Assembly (NCBI RefSeq): GCF_004135735.1
Contig: NZ_CP012670.1
Coordinates: 1,364,001 to 1,428,000, forward strand
Direction: 5' to 3'
From: Sorangium cellulosum
Lineage (GTDB): Bacteria; Myxococcota_A; Polyangia; Polyangiales; Polyangiaceae
DNA: 64,000 nt
Shown here: positions 9,781 through 18,415 of the stretch, piece after piece
Numbering within the stretch: position 1 is the first letter of the stretch
Layout of the letters: the number at the start of each line of letters is the position of its first letter
Notes under the pieces: generated by a model
What the model saw: only the letters and a program-made list of their open reading frames with translations
Told to the model about the DNA's origin: nothing
Database searches by the model: none
Translations under genes and position numbers: made by a program

Positions 9781-10905
9781 GGCCGGGGCGGCGGGCTTCG
9801 CGGTCGAGGCGCCGGCCTGCCGCATCTGGCTCCTGAGCGAGCGGGAGTGCGCCCGGTGCTTGCCCTCGATGAGCGACACGAAGCGCGTGATGACCGGCAG
9901 GAACAGGCTGGGGGAGGAGATCCCCTTGTCCGTCAGCTTGGGCTCCGCCGCCTTCATGTCGTTGATGAACGCCTCGAACGTGGGCGCCATGATCTTGGAC
10001 CACGGGTCGGTCTGGTTGCTCGTGCCGTGGGCCTTGAGCGCCCCCGCGGACGCCTCCAGCTTCTGGACCGCGGCCTTCACCGCCGCGGTGTCGACGCTCT
10101 TGCCGGTGAGGAGCAGCATGAGCGCGCGCGCGTCCTCGAGGGCCGTGATCGCCGCCTTCCTCCCCTCGTCCGCCGTCGAGAGATCGGGCGGGTGGGACGC
10201 GTGCCACGCGGACACCACGGCGCCGAGCTTCTCGGACTGCGCGTCGAGCTTCTCGAACCCATCGAGGAGCTTCTTGTGGAGCTCCTTGCCCTTCTCGAAC
10301 TTGTCCTTCTTGTACTCCTCGCGCTGGTAGTAGTTGGCCGCGGCCGCGATGCTCTTCGCGAGATCGGTCGCGAACGGCGCGTACTCGGCGAGCACGGGGT
10401 CGACCTCCGGCATGGGCGGGTCCTTGAGGCTGACGGCGACGGTGCAGGCGCGCGCGTTGCGCTCGTGCGGCGCGCGCGCGCTGAAGTTGAACGGCCGGCG
10501 GCGCGCGTCGACCCGGGACGGCCCGGCCTTGGCCCCGGGCGCCGCCGGCTTCGCGGGCGGCGCGGCCTTGGCGGCGTCGCCCGGCTTGGTCGGATCCTCG
10601 ATGCCGAAGCTCGGGATCTTCTTCTCGCTGGGCTCGTCCTTGCCGAGGCTCGCGAGGTACGCGTCGCGGGCCTGCTTCAGCGAGAGCGTCCCGAAGTAGC
10701 AGACGTCGACGCGGTACTCCTTCATCGACTGCGGATCGACCCGCGCGATCGACGACACGGGCGTCCGCAGCTTCGCCTTGCCCTTGTTCGCCGCCGCGGA
10801 GCTGGCCGGCTCCGGCTGGGGAGGCGGCGGGTCTTCCTTGCAGCCGGCGGCACCGCTGGCGACGAGCACGAGCGCGATGGAACAGAGAGACCTGACGGAA
10901 ATCAT
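9757..10905 (-). CDS. DUF3829-type lipoprotein
   Basis: A 382-aa predicted lipoprotein. The signal sequence MISVRSLCSIALVLVASG ends in AAGC, with the lipidated Cys at residue 22. ATG at 10905 is preceded by a good AGGAGG (10914-10920). After a Pro/Ala linker there is a helical domain: YYQREEYKKDKFEKGKELHKK, then a long stretch of charged helices. This resembles DUF3829 (YiiG-like) proteins of unknown function. The C-terminus is Ala/Pro-rich. Its last codons fall within the tandem repeat at 9637-9780. Envelope location is inferred from the lipobox. Confidence 0.75.
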   Translation of the reverse strand: MISVRSLCSIALVLVASGAAGCKEDPPPPQPEPASSAAANKGKAKLRTPVSSIARVDPQSMKEYRVDVCYFGTLSLKQARDAYLASLGKDEPSEKKIPSFGIEDPTKPGDAAKAAPPAKPAAPGAKAGPSRVDARRRPFNFSARAPHERNARACTVAVSLKDPPMPEVDPVLAEYAPFATDLAKSIAAAANYYQREEYKKDKFEKGKELHKKLLDGFEKLDAQSEKLGAVVSAWHASHPPDLSTADEGRKAAITALEDARALMLLLTGKSVDTAAVKAAVQKLEASAGALKAHGTSNQTDPWSKIMAPTFEAFINDMKAAEPKLTDKGISSPSLFLPVITRFVSLIEGKHRAHSRSLRSQMRQAGASTAKPAAPAAPAPQKE

Positions 10906-11089
10906 TCGGTGTGCCTCCTCGGCTGGTGCAAGAACGGCCGCATCATGCCCAAGCCGGCGGCGCTTGCAACACCGGCCGGGGGGCGAGAACTTGCCGAAGG
11001 TGTCGGGCAAAACCCGGCTCCAGCCCCAAACCCGCAAGCTGACCGGGTTCTTCCGGGCGTCCGCTGTGGCTGCTGGAACGATCAGGGTC

Positions 11090-11102
11090 TAAGGTCCGCC
11101 GC
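11090..11102 (+). promoter_or_regulatory. -10-like box directly before a GTG start
   Basis: TAAGGT (11090-11095) is followed by exactly 7 nt and then the GTG start at 11103, with no Shine-Dalgarno. Such spacing predicts transcription beginning at or next to the start codon (leaderless mRNA). Similar boxes precede 3047, 40113 and 51861. Confidence 0.35.
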
Positions 11103-11909
11103 GTGAAGCTGCGAAGCCTGACGCTGGATGCGCTGACCATCGATGACGAGCGCTCGTTCCGACACGTCGCGCTCTACGGCGATCTCAAGCAGGCGCTCCT
11201 GCGCGACGGGTACCGCTTTCGCGTGCCCGAGGCCGACGCGAGCTGGGATCGGGTCGTCTTCCTGAACCTGACGTTCTGGAGCGCGAGCGAGCAGGGCGAC
11301 CTGATCCCGGGCGATCACATCGCCGCGGACGTCGTCGCGCACGTGGCGTGGCACCACCTCGCCCACCGCGCCCTCTCGGGCGCCGGCGCGCCGCCCAGCG
11401 CGGAGGCGCTCCTGCTCGCCGAGGCGATCGCGAGCGCGTTCGATCTGTACCTCGTGGGTCGCCTCCTCGGGCACGCCCCGGACGCCGAGTTCCTGGCCAC
11501 GCAGGTGCCGGCGATGGCCGAGGCGGCCGAGGCCGCCGGGCTCTCCGACGCGGCCTTCGAGGCGCTCCTCGCGAGCGTGTCCGCGGATCCGGAGCGCGCC
11601 TTCGAGGACCTCCGCGCCCTGCTCTTCGACGTGACGACGGCGCTCCGGCCCTGCGACAGCCTGAGCCGCGCCGCCGAGATCCTCGCCGGCTTCGACGCGC
11701 ACCGCTTCGCGCCGCTCCTGCACCACTACGAGCTGTCGAACTGGATCCTGTCGACGCGCCCGCTCCCGTCGTCGCCCGATCCCGGCGCGCGCGCCGTCGA
11801 CGCGGCCCTGCGGAGCGCGCCGGTCGCGCTGGCGTGGCTGGAAGAGCGCTGGGTACGCCCGCCCGCTCCCATGCCGCCCACGAGCAGCGACGGCGCGCCC
11901 TCCACGTAG
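11103..11909 (+). CDS. Unknown protein with His-rich metal-site-like motif
   Basis: A 268-aa soluble protein without signal peptide or membrane segment; the family is not recognised. The segment DVVAHVAWHHLAHRAL places His at 80, 84, 85 and 88. It is followed by LLLAEAIASAFDLYLVG with Glu107 and Asp114, a spacing reminiscent of helical metal-binding sites in zinc peptidases or ferritin-like proteins, but no family motif is complete. The rest is alpha-helical. GTG at 11103 is chosen because it directly follows a -10-like TAAGGT box. It is divergent from the DUF3829 lipoprotein and is followed by the zinc-ribbon protein on the same strand, about 100 bp away. Confidence 0.65.
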   Translation: MKLRSLTLDALTIDDERSFRHVALYGDLKQALLRDGYRFRVPEADASWDRVVFLNLTFWSASEQGDLIPGDHIAADVVAHVAWHHLAHRALSGAGAPPSAEALLLAEAIASAFDLYLVGRLLGHAPDAEFLATQVPAMAEAAEAAGLSDAAFEALLASVSADPERAFEDLRALLFDVTTALRPCDSLSRAAEILAGFDAHRFAPLLHHYELSNWILSTRPLPSSPDPGARAVDAALRSAPVALAWLEERWVRPPAPMPPTSSDGAPST

Positions 11910-12010
11910 GGCGGAACAGGGCCGGCGCGCCCGTGCCCGTGGACGGCCGCCCTGGTCGCCGGTGAAGAACATTTGCCTGGGATGACGAGCTGGGCGATCC
12001 TCGGATCAAG

Positions 12011-14803
12011 GTGCAACTCGCCTGCTCTCACTGCAGGACCTATGTGGAGATCGGGGTGGGACGCGAGATGCGTCCGTCCCTGCCGTTTATTTGCAAGTCT
12101 TGCCGTACGAAGAGCAAGCCGTCGGTGGTGGACCGGGGAGGGGGCGCCGGGGGAGGGGGCGCCGGGGGAGGGGGCGCCGGAAGAGAGCGCGCTGACGAGC
12201 CGCGCTCCGCTTCGTCGCTCGCGTCGGGCCTCGCCAGCGAGCGCGCGGGGCGGGAGCCGTCGAGCGCTCCCGGGCGCGCGGGGTCGCCCTCGGGGCGCGC
12301 CTCGGCCCGGGATCCCGGGGCGTCGAGCGGGCCCGAGGAGGCCGGGCGCTCGCCTTCCGGCGCGCCGGGCCCTCGCGCGTCGGAGCCCGCGGGGGAGCCG
12401 GAGCGGGGCGCGGCGTCGGCTCCGGCCAGGCGGCGGCCCGCGCTCACGCTCGCGGAGCGGATCGCCCTGCAGGAGCTCGAGGAGCTCCGCGCCTCGCAGG
12501 AGCCGGAGCGGCAGGCGCATCCGCTGGATTCGCTCGACGCCGCGGCCGAGGCGTCGCTCGAGCACGCGGTGGTGACGCCGGACGGCGGGCTGGGCTCGCG
12601 CGAGGGCCACAGGCGGTCCAGCACGTTCGCGGGCGCGCCCCGGGAGGGCGCGCGCCGCGCCTCCAGCATGTCGTTCCCGGCGGTCGGCCGGAGCCCGTCC
12701 GCGCTCCCCCCCGCCGACTCCGATCCCGTCTCGATCCAGGATCTCGCGCAGATGCTCTCGCCCGGGGTCGAGCCGCCCTCGTTCTCGCGGAGGGCGGACG
12801 CCGCCGGCGACGAGCGCGCGAGCCACCCCGCGCCGGTCCCCGAGGCCGTCGCCGCGCCCCGCGCCGGCGCGCAGGCGAAGGTCCCCGTCCGGCCGCCGGC
12901 GCGGCGCGAGCACCGCACCGCCACGGCGGCGGCGCGGCAGCGGCCGGTCCAGCGCGCGAGCGGGAGCCCCCGGCCAGCGGCGGCGCCGTCCGAGATGCCG
13001 CCTTCGCCGCTGTCCGAGATGCCGCCTTCGCCGCTGTCCGAGATGCCGCCGGCGCCGCTCTCGAGCGACGAGAGCCGGCCATCGTCGCCGCGATCCGCGC
13101 CCGAGCTCCGCCTCCAGGACGTGCAGGCGATGGCGGCGCTCGCGCCGATCCCGCAGCCCGCGCCCTCCGCGCGGCGCACCCGGGCGGGGCTGGGCGCCCT
13201 GCAGCCCGAGGGCGCCTCCCCGGCGGATCTCGCCCTGCTGGAGTCGCTCGTCCCGCCGTCGACCCCGGTTCCGCCGCCGCACCCGGGCCCTCCGCCGCAC
13301 CCGGCCTCGCCGCGCGCCGCGGAGGAGCCGCGGCGAGAGCGCGCGAGGCCGCCGGCGGCCGAGGCGCAGCCGGCCGCCGGCGAGCGGTGGGAGCAGGGGA
13401 GCGGCGATCGCCCCTCGCGCGAGCCGGCGGAGCGCACGAGCGGCGTCGTCAGGGCGGCCCGCGCCGCGGGCGACCGCGCCAGCCAGACCGATCTCCACGC
13501 GCGCGCCGGTCGCAAGGAGGACTCGGGCCTGATCGACCTGCGCAGCATGTCGCAGCCGCCCGGCGCGGAGGACGGCGAGCGCCGCGGCGGCGGTGTCCGC
13601 GCCGACCGCGTCGATGAGGAGATCCTGAGCATCAGCGGCGGGCTGTTCGAGGGCGCTGCCCCGCGGAGCTCGTCCCCCATGCTCGCCATGCCGTCCGACG
13701 ATCCTGACCACCTGGCGCAGGAGGGGCATTCCTCTCCCGGGGACGAGGCGCCGGTGGAGACGCCGTCGCGCACCTCGATGACGGCCGGCTCCCTGGTGTC
13801 CGGTGGGTTGCGCGCCCTCTCGGCCCAGGCGTGGCGCCAGCACGCGGCGGTCGTCGGCTGGGTGCTCGCGGTCTTCGTCGTGTTCGGCGCGGCGCTGTAC
13901 TTCACGATGTCCCGCGGCAGGTCGCAGGGCGCCGCGACGGCCCAGGTCGATCCCGCGACCGGCGGCGCGCTCGCCGCGGCCCCGCCGGAGCCGGACGAGG
14001 CGCCGTCGCCCGCGGCCGGTGCGGCGCCGGCCGAGGATGCCGCCGACAGGGAGCCGTCCCTCGACGACGAGCCGATCGAGGACCCGCCGGCCACGGATCC
14101 CGACGGGGCCGAGCAGGCGCCGGCCGCCTCCGCCGCCGACCTGCCGGGCGAGCAGGCCGCACCGCCGACCCCTGACCCGGCGCAGGGGGGAGCGGCGCCC
14201 GCGCCGAGCGCCGCGCCGGCCGCGCCTGCGCCGAGCGCCGCGCCGGCCGCGCCTGCGCCGAGCGCCGCGCCGGCCGCGCCTGCGCCGGGTCAGGAGTCGG
14301 CGGCGGCTCCGCCGAGCGCCGCGCCGGCGGCGGCTCCGCCGAGCGCCGCGCCGGCGGCGGCTCCGCCGAGCGCCGCGCCGGTGGCGAGCGCGAGCCCGGA
14401 CGCGGGCGAGAAGAAGCCCGAGGCGCCCGCAAAGCCCGCCGACACCAGCGCGCAGCGCGCCCCCGACCGCCCGAAGACGGCGGCCAAGGCCCCGCCGCCG
14501 CCGCCCGCGCCGCTGCTTCCGGTGCGGGATGAGCCCGCGCGCTTCGACACGAGCGCGGCGAGCAGCGCCCTCGCGTCGGCGGCCGCCGTGGCGGCCGGGT
14601 GCCCCGGCAACGGGCTCACCGGCACGGCCCGCGTGGCCGTCACCTTCTCGCCCTCGGGGAAGACGATGGCGGCGCGCGTGGAAGGGGGCGACCTCGTCGG
14701 GACGCCCGTCGCCGGGTGCATCGCCGGCGCGTTCCGCAACCTCACGGTGCCCCCCTTCGAGGGAATTCCGGTCACCGTGATGAAGCAGGTGAAGATCCGC
14801 TGA
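12011..14803 (+). CDS. Zinc-ribbon, low-complexity, TonB-like C-terminal membrane protein
   Basis: A 930-aa protein with four parts. The N-terminal zinc ribbon has Cys pairs CSHC (5-8) and CKSC (29-32). A cytoplasmic disordered region of about 580 residues includes three EMPPSPLS/EMPPAPLS copies. One transmembrane helix (AVVGWVLAVFVVFGAALYFT) sits near residue 620-640. A periplasmic Ala/Pro-rich linker has SAAPAAPAP-type repeats, and a C-terminal TonB-like domain has Cys pairs (AAGCPGNGLTGTARVAVTF, GCIAGAFRNLTVPPF). The plan resembles myxobacterial AgmX/GltJ-type gliding or envelope proteins, but it lacks a visible GYF domain, so that identity is unproven. The start is GTG. It is followed 34 bp later by recN. 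Confidence 0.7.
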   Translation: MQLACSHCRTYVEIGVGREMRPSLPFICKSCRTKSKPSVVDRGGGAGGGGAGGGGAGRERADEPRSASSLASGLASERAGREPSSAPGRAGSPSGRASARDPGASSGPEEAGRSPSGAPGPRASEPAGEPERGAASAPARRRPALTLAERIALQELEELRASQEPERQAHPLDSLDAAAEASLEHAVVTPDGGLGSREGHRRSSTFAGAPREGARRASSMSFPAVGRSPSALPPADSDPVSIQDLAQMLSPGVEPPSFSRRADAAGDERASHPAPVPEAVAAPRAGAQAKVPVRPPARREHRTATAAARQRPVQRASGSPRPAAAPSEMPPSPLSEMPPSPLSEMPPAPLSSDESRPSSPRSAPELRLQDVQAMAALAPIPQPAPSARRTRAGLGALQPEGASPADLALLESLVPPSTPVPPPHPGPPPHPASPRAAEEPRRERARPPAAEAQPAAGERWEQGSGDRPSREPAERTSGVVRAARAAGDRASQTDLHARAGRKEDSGLIDLRSMSQPPGAEDGERRGGGVRADRVDEEILSISGGLFEGAAPRSSSPMLAMPSDDPDHLAQEGHSSPGDEAPVETPSRTSMTAGSLVSGGLRALSAQAWRQHAAVVGWVLAVFVVFGAALYFTMSRGRSQGAATAQVDPATGGALAAAPPEPDEAPSPAAGAAPAEDAADREPSLDDEPIEDPPATDPDGAEQAPAASAADLPGEQAAPPTPDPAQGGAAPAPSAAPAAPAPSAAPAAPAPSAAPAAPAPGQESAAAPPSAAPAAAPPSAAPAAAPPSAAPVASASPDAGEKKPEAPAKPADTSAQRAPDRPKTAAKAPPPPPAPLLPVRDEPARFDTSAASSALASAAAVAAGCPGNGLTGTARVAVTFSPSGKTMAARVEGGDLVGTPVAGCIAGAFRNLTVPPFEGIPVTVMKQVKIR

Positions 14804-14837
14804 CGGCGGGCAGAAAGCTTCCTATCCTCCCGCCGCT

Positions 14838-16535
14838 GTGCTGGTCGCGCTTCGGGTCAAGAACTTCATCCTGATGGACGCCCTCGAGCTCCGCCTCGAG
14901 CCCGGGTTCAACGTGCTCACCGGCGAGACGGGCGCGGGCAAGTCGATCGTCGTGGGCGCGCTCTCGCTGGTCCTCGGCGGCCGCGCGAGCGCCGAGCAGG
15001 TCCGCCCCGGCGCGGACGAGGCCGAGATCGAGGCGCTGTTCGACGTGCGGAGCTCCGATCGCGTGATGGCGATGCTCGACGCCGCCGGCATCGCGGGCGA
15101 CGGCGAGCTCGTGATCCGCCGCGTGGTCCAGGGGACCGGCCGCTCGCGCGCCTACCTGAACGGCCGCCTCTGCACCGCGGGCGAGCTCCAGGCGCTCGCC
15201 CCGGAGCTCGCCGACGTCGCCTCGCAGCACGAGAGCGTCGCGCTCACCGATCCGGCGACCCACCTCGGCTACCTCGATCGCTTCGGCCGGCTCGTGGCCG
15301 CGCGCAGCGAGCTCGCGGCGGACGTCGGCGAGCTCGAGGCGCTCTCGGCCGAGCTCAGGGCCGCGCGCGAGCTGGAGCGCGGCCGCGGCGAGCGCGAGGC
15401 GTTCCTCTCCTTCCAGCTCCAGGCCATCGACGCGCTGTCGCCGCGCCCCGGCGAGCTCGCCGATCTCGCGGCCGAGCGCAACCGGCTCCGCCACGCCGGC
15501 CGCCTGCACGACATCACCCTGCGCGCGGCCTCGCGCCTCGATCAGGGCGAGGACGCCCTGTGCGACGAGCTCGCGCGCCTCGCCTCGGAGCTCCGCGCCG
15601 CCGCGGAGATCGATCCCGCCCTCGACGCCGTCGCCCGCGCGGTCGACGGCTGCTGGACGGAGCTCAGCGAGGCGGCCCGCGAGATCACCCGGTACGCCGA
15701 GCGCGCGGAGGCCGATCCCGATCGCCTCGCCGAGATCGAGGATCGCATGTACCGCCTCGAGGGCCTGCTCCGGCAGCACGGCCCGACGATCGACGACGTG
15801 CTCGCGGCGCGGGCGCGCCTCGCGGCGGAGCTCGAGCAGCTCGCGGGGGTCGAGAGCCACGTCGCGGAGCTCGAGCGCCGGCGCGACGCCCTGCTCGCGG
15901 TCGCCGCCGAGCGGGCCCGCAAGCTGTCGGCGAAGCGCCGCAAGGCCGGCGAGAAGCTCGGCGCCGCGATCTCCGCGGAGCTCGCCGAGCTCGGCATGGG
16001 CGGCGCGCGCGTCGTCGTGGACGTCGCGCCGCACGGCGGCGATCGCGCCGAGCTCGTCGTCGACGGCGCCCGCCTCGGCCAGGACGGGATCGACCGCGTC
16101 GAGTTCCTCATCTCGCCGAACAAGGGGATCGATCCGCGCCCGTTGCGCCGCATCGCCTCGGGCGGCGAGCTGTCGCGCGCGCTCCTCGCGCTGAAGCGCG
16201 TGCTCGCGGAGTGCGGCCCGGCCGGGCTCTACGTCTTCGACGAGGTGGACAGCGGCGTCGGCGGCGCGGTCGCCGACAAGATCGGGCGCGCGATCGGTGA
16301 CGTCGCGCGCCACCACCAGGTGCTCTGCATCACCCACCTGGCGCCCATCGCCGCGTTCGCGAGCGCGCACTTCGTCGTCGCGAAGGAGAACGCGGGCGGG
16401 ATCGCGAAGAGCTACGTCACGCGCGTGGACAAGAAGGATCGGGTCGCCGAGGTGGCGCGGATGCTGTCGGGCGCGAAGGTGACCGGCGCGTCGCTGAAGG
16501 CGGCGACGGAGCTCATCGAGGCGGCGCGGCTCTGA
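14838..16535 (+). CDS. recN: DNA repair protein RecN
   Basis: A 565-aa SMC-like ATPase for double-strand-break repair. Walker A is GETGAGKS near residues 28-35 after the conserved LRVKNFILMDALEL start. Coiled-coil arms fill the middle. The C-terminal half carries the ABC signature ASGGELSRALLALKRVL, Walker B LYVFDEVDSGVGG and the family block VLCITHLAPIAAFASAHFVVAKE. The length matches RecN (550-570 aa). GTG at 14838 is used, with a TATCCT box 9 nt upstream and no Shine-Dalgarno, so a very short leader is possible. It converges on the ThyX-like gene with a tandem repeat between. Confidence 0.95.
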   Translation: MLVALRVKNFILMDALELRLEPGFNVLTGETGAGKSIVVGALSLVLGGRASAEQVRPGADEAEIEALFDVRSSDRVMAMLDAAGIAGDGELVIRRVVQGTGRSRAYLNGRLCTAGELQALAPELADVASQHESVALTDPATHLGYLDRFGRLVAARSELAADVGELEALSAELRAARELERGRGEREAFLSFQLQAIDALSPRPGELADLAAERNRLRHAGRLHDITLRAASRLDQGEDALCDELARLASELRAAAEIDPALDAVARAVDGCWTELSEAAREITRYAERAEADPDRLAEIEDRMYRLEGLLRQHGPTIDDVLAARARLAAELEQLAGVESHVAELERRRDALLAVAAERARKLSAKRRKAGEKLGAAISAELAELGMGGARVVVDVAPHGGDRAELVVDGARLGQDGIDRVEFLISPNKGIDPRPLRRIASGGELSRALLALKRVLAECGPAGLYVFDEVDSGVGGAVADKIGRAIGDVARHHQVLCITHLAPIAAFASAHFVVAKENAGGIAKSYVTRVDKKDRVAEVARMLSGAKVTGASLKAATELIEAARL

Positions 16536-16559
16536 CGGTCGCGGCCGGGCGCCCCGCGG

Positions 16560-16722
16560 CGGCGCGGCGCTGACGCCGCGCTGCCGCGCTGCCGCGAGCG
16601 CCGCGCTGCCGCGAGCGCCGCGCTGCCGCGCTGCCGCGCTGCCGCGAGCGCCGCGCTGCCGCGAGCGCCGCGCTGCCGCGAGCGCCGCGCTGCCGCGAGC
16701 GCCGCGCTGCCGCGCGCCTCCC
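16560..16722. repeat. GC tandem repeat between recN and ThyX-like gene
   Basis: Imperfect tandem copies of a 17-bp unit (CCGCGCTGCCGCGAGCG), interspersed with shorter 8-9 bp CCGCGCTG units, fill the space between convergent stop codons. No U-tract is seen. The array is probably slippage-prone. Confidence 0.75.
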
Positions 16723-16726
16723 CGCC

Positions 16727-18259
16727 TCAGCTCCGCGCGAGCGCGTAGTCGTTCAGGTCGACGCGGATCAGGTCCTTGAGCCAGGGGTGCACGGTGATCG
16801 CCGTGCGGTACAGCCCCTGGGCGATGCGCCGGTAGCTCGTGTGCCCCTGCTTCGCCGAGCGGAGCTCGATGACGTGGAAGAGCTCGCGCAGGTTCAGCGT
16901 CCAGAGCGTCCTCACGCGGAAGCCGAGCGGCACGGCGTACTGCGCCTCCAGCGGGTAGCGCCCCTCGATCGCGTGCCACGCGTCGCGCGCGGCGAGCATC
17001 GCGTCCTGGTAGGCCTCGGCGTGGCCGAGCTCGGACAGGGCCTGCGGCGTCTCGAAGCCGAGCCGGCAGGTGAGCCGCTGCGTCGCGGGCGTCAGCATCC
17101 GGTGGCGCTGCAGGTCGCGGTACGCGCCGTAGTCGAGCATGAGCTCGAACGTCATGGTGGACGCCTCGAAGGCGCGCGGCGGCGCGTCGTGCGGGCCGCG
17201 CTTCTCGCACGCCGCCCGCGCGATGGCGATGAGCTCCGGCAGCGTCGCGCGGCGGAGCGCGTCACCCAGGTTGTAGGCGTGCACGCCCGGATCGCTGCCG
17301 TCGTACGCGAGCGCCAGCGCGATGCGCTCCAGCGCGTCCTTGTCATGGCGCACCAGCCGGACGGGCTGGCTTATGACCATCGTCGCGCTCACGCCCTCCT
17401 CCGGCGGCGTGTAGATCCGCTGCATGGCCGCGGCGACCGTCGCCGAGAGCTCCTTCCGGAGCTCGTTCGGCGCGGCGTACTTGACCAGCGTCGGCGTCAC
17501 GAAGCGCGCCGCCGCGTGCATCTCGCGGGCGACCCTGCGCACCTCTTCCAGAGGGTGCGACAGCATCTTCGTGAGCAGGATCTCCATCGCCCGCGCGTTC
17601 GCGGTCAGGCCGATGTTCGTCCGCGCCCCCGCCGGCAGGAGGCCGCGCAGCAGATCGCACGCCTGCGCGCGCAGCGCCGCCTTGTAGGCGCCGTCCGACA
17701 TCGTCTCGGGCTTCGGCGCGCGCTCCCTCAGCCGCTCGGTGACCTTCGGGACCAGGGCGAGGTAGGCCGCGAAGAGCCGCTCGCAGGCGGCGCGGTACCG
17801 GGCGCCGTGCTCGGCGTCGAGCTCCGGCAGGTCGACGAACGCGTGCTGATCGAAGACGACGTAGCGCGTGCTCTTCTCGGTGAACGAGCCGAGCCGCAGG
17901 TCCTCGATCACCTTGGAGGCGACGATGCTGACGTTCTCGATCGCGAGGTGCACCACGGCGTGCTCCGCGACCGAGGCGTGGCCGTAGCCGACGACCCATT
18001 TCTCGTGGAAGCTCCGCGCCTTCTCCGACGCGAACGCGAGCCCGCGCCGCGGCGCGTCGCCCCCCTCGGGCGCCACGTCGAGCTCCGCGTCGCCGAGCAG
18101 GCGGGCGAGGTTGGTCCGCAGATCGTCGCGGCTGCGCGAGTAGTACGCGAACAGGACCGCGATGACCTCCTCGGGCAGACCCGACAGCGAGAAGACGTCG
18201 GCCGTCAGGCTCGACACATACGGCGCGATTCTGGCACGAGACGCTTCGTCCAAGGCCAT
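16727..18259 (-). CDS. Tandem ThyX-superfamily protein (two ThyX-like domains)
   Basis: A 510-aa protein in which the ThyX (flavin-dependent thymidylate synthase) fold appears twice. In the N-terminal half, GHASVAEHAVVHLAIENVS and GSFTEKSTRYV match ThyX, but the RHR of the RHR-x7-S motif reads DLR. In the C-terminal half, LQRHRMLTPATQR keeps RHR but loses both serines. Canonical ThyX is 220-260 aa and forms tetramers with shared active sites, so the fused halves might complement each other or the protein may have another role. ATG 18259 is preferred over an upstream start at 18316 because it has a purine-rich AGCAGGGG before it and starts at the conserved region. Confidence 0.7.
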   Translation of the reverse strand: MALDEASRARIAPYVSSLTADVFSLSGLPEEVIAVLFAYYSRSRDDLRTNLARLLGDAELDVAPEGGDAPRRGLAFASEKARSFHEKWVVGYGHASVAEHAVVHLAIENVSIVASKVIEDLRLGSFTEKSTRYVVFDQHAFVDLPELDAEHGARYRAACERLFAAYLALVPKVTERLRERAPKPETMSDGAYKAALRAQACDLLRGLLPAGARTNIGLTANARAMEILLTKMLSHPLEEVRRVAREMHAAARFVTPTLVKYAAPNELRKELSATVAAAMQRIYTPPEEGVSATMVISQPVRLVRHDKDALERIALALAYDGSDPGVHAYNLGDALRRATLPELIAIARAACEKRGPHDAPPRAFEASTMTFELMLDYGAYRDLQRHRMLTPATQRLTCRLGFETPQALSELGHAEAYQDAMLAARDAWHAIEGRYPLEAQYAVPLGFRVRTLWTLNLRELFHVIELRSAKQGHTSYRRIAQGLYRTAITVHPWLKDLIRVDLNDYALARS

Positions 18260-18415
18260 GCCCCTGCTTCTACCTTTCTTCTCCCGTCGATCGGGCGACA
18301 AAACTCGGTTTCCCATCGCGGCTTCGCGCGGTGCCCCGACCCCCCTGGCCGGGGCGGCCGGCGCGCGGAGCGCGGCGCTGTGCGATGTGGCGGAGAGGGC
18401 CGCGGGGCCGCTTCG

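Noticed and set aside
12040..14094. A 684-aa minus-strand frame opposite the zinc-ribbon protein
   Set aside because: Antisense shadow caused by extreme GC; no signal, domain or ribosome-binding site, while the forward frame has TM, Zn-ribbon and TonB-like parts.
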